Positions 56,205 through 64,000 of a stretch of DNA of 64,000 bases are shown here, piece after piece; position 1 is the first letter of the stretch; each line of letters starts with the position of its first letter. The notes below the pieces were generated by a model that was not told the DNA's origin, did no database searches, and saw nothing but the letters and a program-made list of their open reading frames with translations. The position numbers and the translations under genes are program-made. Origin of the DNA: Hesseltinella vesiculosa (taxonomy: Eukaryota; Mucoromycota; Mucoromycetes; Mucorales; Cunninghamellaceae); NCBI GenBank assembly GCA_002104935.1, contig MCGT01000014.1, positions 186,001 through 250,000 on the forward strand, in the 5' to 3' direction.

Positions 56205-56894
56205 ATGTTTCGGCCCACTACTTGTCAAAAGTTATACCAAGGTAAACAAGAACATCATTTTCATTTGTTTGGATGCCCTGGAAGAATGCCATTATGATGA
56301 CTCAAAGGAAGCTCACCATGCCATTTGTTTTTATAGTGCGATTGTTGTCCACAAAAGCCTTTAATGCCAATGAAGCGGCCGCCAAATTACATCTCGATCT
56401 CAAGACGCCTGACATTTTACAACGAGCATTGACGCATCGATCCTATTTACACGGCAAAGAAGGCTCCAACGATCGCTTACAGCTGCTCGGCAGCCAAGTC
56501 ATTCGTTTGAATGTCTTTAGCGCCAGCGCCAAAACCCTTGGCCTAAATGCCTCTAGCATCGAGATCAAGGAACAAGCCAGCAAATACCTTGACCAAGTCT
56601 ATTTAGCCACTCGCTTCGACACCCTTGGCTTAAACGATGGTTTGCGATTTACTGCTGTAAGTAGAGATCTTGTCTAAACCAGCGTTGTTTTTAACCCGTT
56701 GTGGTATTTTCAATAGCCCGAAGGACATGGCGTCTCTCGTGTCAAGGCCAAGGCTTTTGAATCTGTTGTTGGTGCTGTTTGTCACGATCAAGTAGGAGAA
56801 CAATAACACAGCCAACACATCATTTTAACGCTTGTCTTTTTCTTAGGGCATGAAAGCAGCCGAAGACTTCGTCCAAGCCCATCTTTATGAATAA
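56205..56894 (+). CDS. RNase III-fold mitochondrial ribosomal protein (159 aa)
   Basis: Four exons keep frame: 56205-56241, 56337-56656, 56717-56791 and 56847-56894. The joined N-terminus MFRPTTCQKLYQVRLLSTK is a likely mitochondrial presequence. The rest is an RNase III-type domain: LQRALTHRSYLHGKEGSNDR and KAKAFESVVGAVCHDQ. In active RNase III the signature is ERLEFLGD; here it reads DRLQLLGS, so the metal-binding Glu and Asp are lost. This fits the catalytically dead mL57/mL44-type proteins of the large mitoribosomal subunit (Mrpl15 in yeast) rather than a processing nuclease. Confidence 0.82.
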
Positions 56895-57015
56895 GACGTT
56901 TCCACCCACCCCCTTTCTCCTCAAACACTCTGTACAGTCCCCATAGATCACCTTTTTATCCTACCTGCATGACCCATCAGTAAACCACTCACCATGCACA
57001 TCACTTTTGGGAGGG

Positions 57016-58288
57016 CTATTTTTTTGCTTTTTTATTGTGTTTTCGAGATTTTCTATTAGATTTGGATATGATCACGGCAAAATCGGCAACCGTGGGTTGT
57101 TGGGCAGAAATGGCCAGGTGCTCTTCACGGGCAGGTTGTTGCGGTTGAGGCTGGACCTGGATGTTGTGGGAGAATTCACAGGTATTGCCTTTTAAACAGG
57201 ATCCCTGTAGCCTTTTTTTGATGTAAGAAAAATGAGCATGCGCGCCTCTTCCTATTGCTTTCCCTTTACCAGAATTTGCATGGTTTGACCTCTAAATCGT
57301 GAGAAAACCAACAATCTTTGCGATAGCATTCGCCCGCGAGGTAATGACGACACACTTGACGACGTCTGGGGGTGGAGGGAGGGGTGGCCATAAGAGACGA
57401 GCGCGCGGCTTTCAGACGTGGAGACAGGTACGACGGACGGTTGGCTGAGGCACCCAAGAGGTCGTCCATGGTGCGCTCCAGATCATAGTCGCAGGAAGCC
57501 AGGGTCTGGGCAATGTCTTGCTCGGATTTCTCTGGGAGTAAAGTCATAAGCTGGTGGATGATCTGGGTGGTGGCCAAGGTTTCGGTGGTGCTGGGCGATA
57601 GCGGTGGTGCGTGTGCTGCCAGACCCGAGCCAGCCAAAACAACGAAGTTGGTCAAGGGAGAAGATGGCAAGTTGTCGGGTTGGTCAGGCGGCAATGTAGG
57701 GTCGAATTCCGCTTCGCTGCCATAGGGATCAAACCGATGCCAGTGGGTGTCATTAGCTCGCTGGGGTGATGAGACAGTAGGTACAGCAGTAACGGTGGTG
57801 ACATTTCTGGGTGGGTAGGTCCAGGTGGTTGTGTCCAGGCGATGGTTGGACCATGCCGTGGTCAAGGTTGAGGTATCTTTGATGGTGTTGATAATAGGAG
57901 AGTACGAATGACTGGTACTGGCAGGGCGATGAGACGAGAACGCCGTAGAAGAAGGGGGAGGTGGCAGAGGGGAATGGTTGGTGTTGGTGCTGCTGCTGCT
58001 ACTGGTAGACAGGATGGCAGGATGGGGTAAGGACCTTTTCAAGGGCTGTGGGGATGGCAAGCTGGACGCCGATTCCACATCTTCCAACAATTCACGGCTA
58101 AGCAGGTTGCTCAGATTGTCAAAGTCTTCTTGCTGAAAAGATTCACTGTTGAACGGATCAAACTGATCCATACGGTGAGTCTCAGCAGTGGAGAGATGTT
58201 GAAACGGTGTGGTGGGTGGTGATGTAGTGGAAGTGAGAGGCGAGCCTGGCGACGATAAGACCAAATCTTCCTTTTGTGGAGGGGACAT
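57016..58288 (-). CDS. CUE-like and double CCCH zinc finger protein (404 aa)
   Basis: Two exons: 57270-58288 and 57016-57211. The splice was placed by the second zinc finger: the acceptor AAAAAAAG before GCTACAG joins CKFW to LQGSCLKGNTCEFSH, giving a perfect C-x7-C-x5-C-x3-H finger (about residues 337-355), whereas reading through would stop after CKFW. The first finger CRHYLAGECYRKDCWFSH lies at about 313-330. A CUE/UBA-like segment, EQDIAQTLASCDYDLERTM, precedes them. The N-terminal half is Ser/Thr/Pro-rich, and the C-terminus is basic (NRKSRKHNKKAKK). This resembles fungal CUE-CCCH-Smr proteins but has no Smr domain. A spliceable ATG|GTAAAA sits upstream near 58361, so a 5' leader intron is possible. 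RNA binding is likely. Confidence 0.82.
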
Positions 58289-58567
58289 CTACATTCATAA
58301 AGTGAGCTCTTCCGTTCCAACACGTCGCCTTTGCTGTTTCTTTTTTGTCTTTTTTACCATGGTGATGGTTTGTGTGGATTGATCCGAGCTATAGGGAAAA
58401 ATTGTAAGCAAACAAAAAGGAAAAAACAACACCTTGCCGCTTTGCCGCCCCTCCATTTTAATCCTTTATAGCATTTACAATGGTTGAGATGGAGATAACG
58501 GAAAGGACCACTTTCCTACGACTTTGGAAGGATCCGCCATCAATAACTGTATCACATGTACAAAAAA

Positions 58568-58599
<32 letters not shown>

Positions 58600-59498
58600 A
58601 AAGAACGAGGCAGGCAGGGAAAAAGTGAGCGTCGCACAAAGCGCAAAACTCGACAAATCAGAATGGACTGCCATTCCCCATTTTCGGATTTTTCAGTTCA
58701 CGCATTTTTTGCAAGGAAGAATGATCGCTTGCATTTTTCCTCCATCATTCTCCTCAACCTCCACAACAGGTTTTTTTTTTGTTACTGTTTGTGCCCATGG
58801 GCAAAACTGATAAACTGACTATAAACGATCACTGATGTGCAAACAAAAAAGCGTAGAGAGAACCTGCATGAACGTGACCCTTGCTCAGACGTTGGCGGTG
58901 ATTTATTCCTTTCTTTAGTTCCAACACTTTCATAAAGAAATCACATCCACGACGATCCGAATCAAATGGAATGAAATGACCACGTTGGTCATATGAAAAG
59001 CACAAGGCTTGCTCTTTTGTATGGAGCTTGTGGGTGCATGAAGCGGACTTGGAACTGGCACTCCTTGAAAGATAGGTCCTGTTTAAAGAGGTTTGCAAAA
59101 TGACGATTGTTTACATGCTGATCAAAAAATGGCATGTCAGTTTCCCCTATTATCCCTTGAACTCCACTGTTCCGATTCCTTTTAAAAGCAACCCGTCTCC
59201 TATTTTTTTTTATTTTGGCTTGGAAGTGGCGGTGATTAGAAGTGTGTGTAGACTGGCACTCTTGCCAGCCTACTTGCTGCGCACCCTCCTATTTTTTTTT
59301 TCTTTGTTGCAATCTTTTTCCTCCCCCTCGCTTTATGATTATCCCTTTTTTCCTCCTGTCAAATCAGGATTGATCCAATTTGCTTTCCATTACACATGTC
59401 AACATGTCTTTTTTTTGGCTATAAATTAAGTGGCTCACCAACTCTGTTTTTCTTTATTCTTTTTTTCTCATTTTCTACAAAATCTCTACAGAAAAAAA
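58289..59498. promoter_or_regulatory. Divergent promoter region with long poly-A tract
   Basis: About 1.2 kb between divergent starts. A tract of about 43 A with a single G lies at 58561-58603. A TATAAAT at about 59420 is 79 bp before the secreted-protein ATG and is a good TATA box. No gene recognised. Confidence 0.5.
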
Positions 59499-60272
59499 AT
59501 GCGGGCTACATTTTTATTCCTTGCTACTCTTGCTCTGTATGCTTTATTAGTTCAAGCTGTACCTATTGAAAGACGAGGTGTCGTAAATGGGATCACCGGC
59601 TCACTTAAGAAATTGACGGGTCTGTTCAAAGGCCAAGGTACCTTTTTCCACCCTGCCACAGAAGGTGGTGCGGCTGGTAAGTTGTTGTTTTTCTTAGGGA
59701 GTCATTCATTGTTCTAAAGATGGCTCATTGATTTTTAGGCGCCTGTGGTGGTTACAAAGAAAGTGATCAAAGCAAAATTGTAGCCTTGGTATGGAAAAAG
59801 CTTGTCCCCCGCCCACCCAATCTCAAAGCTGACCTTTTTCTTTTTTTAGAGTACCGACCGATATGGGAATCAAGACAAAACCAGTGACTGGTGCTTCCAA
59901 CAAGTCAAGATTACACATGGTGATAAATCTATACTAGCCACCATCACTGATGCTTGTCCCACATGTACATCCAGTAAGTGAACAATTGCTATACAAGGAA
60001 GACGCGGCACGAGTTCGTCCAAAAAAAAAAAACCTCGGCTCATTAATGACGTGCCTCCTTTTTTTTTTTTTTTTAAAATAGACTCGCTGGACCTTACACC
60101 TCACCTATTTCAACAATTAGCTGATCCTAAAGTGGGAGTCATTGACATTGACTGGTGCGTGGTGGGCACTTCTGGCTGCACGCATGAAAAAGAAGCCACC
60201 GGCGGCGGTGCCGACGACAGCCAAGCAGGCGATGAACACAAAGGCAAGGGAAAGAAGGGCCACGGCAACTAA
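59499..60272 (+). CDS. Secreted double-psi beta-barrel (expansin/RlpA-like) protein (180 aa)
   Basis: Four exons keep frame: 59499-59676, 59739-59788, 59850-59973 and 60082-60272. A signal peptide is clear (MRATFLFLATLALYALLVQA), followed by a dibasic ERR site at residues 24-26 that a Kex2-type protease could cut. The mature part has KGQGTFFHP, ACGGYKESD, WCFQQVKITHGD, ITDACPTC and SLDLTPHLFQQLAD with IDIDWCVVG, the order of a barwin/DPBB fold. Conserved Cys residues are present and probably form disulfides. No expansin C-terminal CBM is present; instead there is a Gly/Lys/His-rich tail (KGKGKKGHGN). Expected site: cell wall or secreted. AATAAA at about 60398. Confidence 0.9.
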
Positions 60273-60474
60273 TGATGTCATCCGCCTCCAAACCCAATCC
60301 CGGAACTCATTCTGTGTACCTATTTATTCTGTCACCATCTTTCCTCTTGTTTTGTCTGTCACCGAGTCTCTTTGTCTCTTTTTACTACCATATGAGCAAT
60401 AAAGCCTTATTTATTCAATTCCTATAAACCATAGATCTATTTACAAAGCCAATATCATGTGCACAATCCAAACG

Positions 60475-61145
60475 TTAAAAAACGCGGTAAGAAGGGTTCA
60501 AGTGTCCGGCAAGATGCTAACTCAGGATCGGGAGAAACTTTTTTTTTTCCGCCACACCAGCAAAATAGGAGGGTTGATGAGTTTTTGATGCATGTTTGTT
60601 TTCTTCCCTTTCTCATTGAGCCTGCTACTTACATTGCCAACAATGACACTTGGTAAATCAAAAATATCACGCTTGATCATAAAGCAAAAGGTACAAGGAA
60701 TCGGTTTGTTTTGTGGCGACAGCAACACACAGCTGTAATACCGCGACGTGTCTGTATTGTCAAAGGCATGTCTCGAGAAGTTTTCCCAGTATTCTACCGC
60801 TGAGGCACAATCCATCAACTAAAAAACCAAATAAAAGACAAATAGGGTCAGTCTTCTCCTTTTTTCCCTGTTCCCAGAAAAAAGCACAGAACCATGCATG
60901 TCAACTCTTCACCGTTCTCTACCGCAAACAAATAAAACCCTGACCCATGACCGATGCATCCTTTCCCTCTACCCCCCAAGAAAAAGCACTTGCCTCGTAG
61001 ATATATGTCTTCTTGTTCAAGATCATTTCCTTGGTCCACTGCGTCAGCAAACAAAATTCCTTGCCTAGAAGGCAAATTTCGCCCGTGCGCCGCCACACCG
61101 CCGTCGGCGTACCTGAAAAATTGATGAGCTTCTCGTATTCCTAAG

Positions 61146-61176
<31 letters not shown>

Positions 61177-62542
61177 CTGGTCAACCTTGCTGCATCCCAC
61201 CTTTCCATCTCCCCCATACCCCTTTTATCAACCCCTTTGGCATCCCTCCGTCATCAAGCCCCTTCTTTCCCCTTCGTTTCAACCTGGCCAAAAACTTACC
61301 AAGAGAGTCCGCTGGATGCATTTTTCCATGAAGATCAAATCTTCTTCCGTCAAATTCATGATAAGTACCAAAAAGGAAGGCCGGAATTTTGCCAATGCAC
61401 GACTGATGCGCATGAGATCTACTCTGTTCATACTAAAGAGGGGTCAGTCAACAAGTGACACCATGTGATGCAGGCCGTACTTTTTTTGAACATATTGAAT
61501 CAGGTAATGGAAGCCTTCTGCATAATTAAAAGGCTTGTCAATGGCAATTTTAGGAAAGGACCGTCGGGCAGGAATGGGTGTTTGCGATGGGGCAATAGGA
61601 GAGACGGTGGATGGGGGTGTGGCTGAGGAGGTAGTAGGTGTTGGTAGCGGAGCTGCCAAGGACAGAGGGGTCGACGAGGCAAGTGACGTAGCGGGCGTAG
61701 CGGGAGGGGCAAAAAGCGTTGGATGGAGAGCGGTGGAAGCATCCGGCATGCTCGGGGCTGGGATGGAGGCTGGTGCAAGAGTAGTAGGCGAGACGGTAGA
61801 CGCAGCTGAAGGCAGCAGGCCATTGACTTCCGCCACGTTGGGTATGTTCGGCTGGTTGTAACTGATGTTGAACTGATTCGATGGCGTCCAATTCAGAGCT
61901 GTGGGTGGATCTCCTTGTGTCTGTACCATGTCACCCAAGAACCCGTATTCTAGACTAGCCATCTGTGATCCAAAATCATAACCGCCCAGGTTCAAGTTGA
62001 AGCTGCTTAAATAATCTACCGCACAAGAAATAGAGACAAAGTAAGCCAAAGCTTCTTATTTTTCATGGACGTCTAACCAATCGCCGCCGTGGAGGGCTCC
62101 AGTTTACTTGCAGTGCTCATTGCTACAAACATGAACGAATCAAGATTATCATTAGCATGTCTCTGTCTCTCTTTTCTTTTTACCTTGCGAAACTGAAGGC
62201 GGTGATAATGTGGCAGCGCTGTTGTTGGCGGACGTGGAGGGGTAGTTCAGTAAGCGCCCACAAGTTCCTACATCGCCGATATATAAACAAGATCAATCAG
62301 GTCACCCATCCTCATGGAATTCAACTCTCATGCCACATAACTTACCAACGCATATCTGTACGATTGTAAAAAATGTATTTAAAAATGAAGATTGTGTCTG
62401 TGAGTTCAGCCAAATAAAGGGAGAGAAACAAGGAGCAGATGCCACTTACCCCTTCTGCATGAGAACATAGTTTTAATGATGGCTGTTCTGTAGAGTCAAA
62501 ATATACTTGCTTCCCCAAGTCATAGCTATCTTGATTGGCCAT
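60475..62542 (-). CDS. ERT1/AcuK-type regulator without a visible Zn2Cys6 domain (424 aa)
   Basis: Nine exons keep frame: 62450-62542, 62346-62355, 62184-62267, 62078-62122, 61481-62015, 61300-61432, 60994-61140, 60633-60818 and 60475-60516. The second is a 10-nt micro-exon, and one intron (60819-60993) has a GC donor, needed to join YIYE to [11 protein letters not shown]. The C-terminal half is the PAS-like region of ERT1/RDS2/AcuK activators: [42 protein letters not shown] and [30 protein letters not shown] before it is also typical. What is missing is the N-terminal Zn2Cys6 cluster; only three Cys occur there (CSHAEG, ICVGTCG). The gluconeogenesis-activator role of the family may therefore not apply unless an upstream exon is missed. 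Confidence 0.8.
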
Positions 62543-64000
62543 GACAATAGGAATAACAAAAGGCGTAAACGAAAAAAAAAGGGGAGGTTCTTCAAAAAAA
62601 AAAGGGCCCTCTTGCTGATGCTGAGTTTCAACTCATCTTTTCAGGCACATGGGCAATTCACGGTAACCGATGACCAATGCAGGCCGACCTGGCAAAGGAG
62701 ACAAAGCAAGCTGGACCGCACGTTATGTATGATGGATTCTTATGAATTAGTTTGAAAAAAAAAAGTTTTTCACTCTTCAATGAAAAAAGAAATGATCACA
62801 ATGGCAAACGTCTGAGATTTTTGCTGATGAGATGGCCTATGCGCAGTCCGAAAATCCAATTCTTCTGATAACCCCCCCCCCGCCCAACGACTCCTAAATA
62901 AATCATACACGCGTATAGTCATGCAAATGCTTGACGGAACGCATCTCTTGACTATATATTCTGTCGACAGATATGAAAATAAGCCGACTACCACCGGCTT
63001 GATCGTAAGGGAAAAATAAAAAAGAAAGCGTAAGCAATCAGCTACGGGCGGGAAAGAAACGTCGGCGGAGAATAGCGAGAGTTTGCCAGACGCCACAACT
63101 GTTCCGCCACATCCTGCTATGGTATGTTGGATGAAGGCAATGGCTGTAAAAGAAAATAAAAATGGAATTGACGCGTAGCCTGAAAATGGTATTGAAGAAA
63201 AGAGAGCTAGAAAAGAGGCTGTTATGACCAGCCAACAAGGATCCAGGTATGCTGTCTGACCACTCTGCTCAAGTCCGTTACGTGACAGTGCGCAGCAAAA
63301 AAAAGTAATATGTGCCAAAAGTAAAAAAAAAAGGATGTTGGTGCGCATTACCTTGTGACAAATACACGATCTCTGCATAGCGAAGAAGGAAAAAATCAGT
63401 TCATTGGATAGACTTGGGATGTTGCGTGCTAGTTACATGGTGGTATTATGGTAAATCCCTCTCTAGCTTCAAACGACACATTAAGCACCAGCAAAAAAAA
63501 AAAAAAAAAAAAAGGTGGCATACAAAGGAATAGAGATTGACGAAAAAAGAGAGTGAGAGAGAAACCAAAATCTCTCCTGAAAGACACAAAAGCTGCCCAA
63601 GAAAGAAAAAACTACTCAAATCAGGTTGATCAAACAGGCCACGTTGTTTCAGTAAACAGGCTGAGCTGATTTTGGGAAAAAAAAAACTAGTCAAGAGCAT
63701 TTTGATAACGCCAAGGCATGTTGATATACAAGCAGAGTGCAGGCATATTGAAAAAAAAAATGTTGATTATGCCGACAGAATCCTCAGGACATAGGTGAAA
63801 AAAAAAAAAAAAAAAATACGGGGTCAGGTGCAGTATTCTGGGGTGGGCTTTCGGTGCTGCTCCCCCTCCCACCCTCTCTTCCAGGTTTTTTTTGGGAGAT
63901 CATTTCGCCTTTCATGTTTTTACTGGAGAGCATTTAGCTTCTGGGTGAGTATTAGTACCACCAGTTTTTTTTTTCCTTGGATGCCTCTACTTCTAATGAC
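62543..64000. other. Right edge, mostly non-coding
   Basis: Contains a second copy of the small basic-ORF repeat (62906-63680), a long poly-A tract near 63492 and A/T-rich sequence. No intact gene is supported. Confidence 0.5.
62906..63680 (+). repeat. Dispersed repeat with small basic ORF, copy 2
   Basis: Left block (ACGCGTATAGTCA, CTCTTGACTA, then ATGAAAATAAGCCGACTACC and ACCGGCTTGATCG) matches 9685-9790. Right block (CTTCAAACGACACATTAAGC near 63470, then CTACTCAAATCAGGTTGATC near 63612) matches 9796-9880. Between the blocks this copy carries about 450 nt absent from copy 1, starting GTAAGGG and ending CTCTCTAG, which look like intron ends. Confidence 0.5.

Noticed and set aside
57266..57270. 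Stop just after CKFW as the end of the CCCH protein
   Set aside because: GTAAAG here is a donor; the next exon completes the second zinc finger.
62770..63378. Open frame of 202 codons on the minus strand, hydrophobic
   Set aside because: It overlaps the dispersed small-ORF repeat, has no recognisable motif or intron structure, and its hydrophobicity follows from T-rich codons; most likely chance.

Overview
This window looks like nuclear DNA of a filamentous fungus, most probably an early-diverging one (Mucoromycota, Mucorales-like). The evidence is many short GT-AG introns of roughly 50-175 nt, very frequent A/T homopolymer tracts, an A+T-rich intergenic background, and the gene set: mitochondrial Mct1, succinate-semialdehyde dehydrogenase, GINS Psf3, Ssk2/Wis4-type MAPKKK, Atf1-type bZIP, Boi/Pob1-type scaffold, ERT1-type regulator and an HSPA12-like Hsp70. 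The genus cannot be fixed from the sequence alone. All gene models below were assembled by hand from splice sites and kept frame, so exon borders are inferences, mostly strong ones.

Layout. 0-8 kb is gene-dense: a two-TM unknown protein (+), Mct1 (-), succinate-semialdehyde dehydrogenase (-) and an orphan 7TM protein (+). 8-13 kb is a gene-poor island with a decayed Cys/His-rich small gene, a small basic ORF, a 2.6 kb stretch bounded by inverted repeats and, inside it, a 317-nt almost perfect palindrome. 13-28 kb is gene-rich: a vacuolar-type amino acid transporter (-), an Atf1-like bZIP (+), a PDK/BCKDK-like protein that has lost its nucleotide-binding residues (+), an Ssk2-like MAPKKK (-) and a tandem pair of Mcp1-like membrane proteins (+). 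28-40 kb is a second gene-poor island: further copies of the repeat seen at 8-9 kb, a pyrimidine-rich minisatellite, a 0.9 kb foldback, an Hsp70-like pseudogene, and two more copies of the Cys/His-rich small gene. 40-62.5 kb is compact and gene-rich: SH3-SAM-PH-CH scaffold, FYR-domain protein, a mitochondrial-looking unknown, Psf3, a NAT8-like acetyltransferase, a membrane-anchored alginate-lyase-like protein, a second amino acid transporter, an RNase III-fold mitoribosomal protein, a CUE/CCCH protein, a secreted double-psi barrel protein and an ERT1-like regulator. 62.5-64 kb holds a second copy of the small basic-ORF repeat.

Functional links. The Ssk2-like MAPKKK and the Atf1-like bZIP are the top and bottom of the stress-activated (Hog1/Sty1) MAPK pathway and lie about 3 kb apart. 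Several products carry mitochondrial presequences (Mct1, SSADH, PDK-like, the 47 kb unknown, the RNase III-fold protein). The two gene-poor islands share repeat families, which suggests they grew by spread of the same non-autonomous elements. The strongest candidates for something undescribed are the repeated Cys/His-rich small gene family and the foldback elements.
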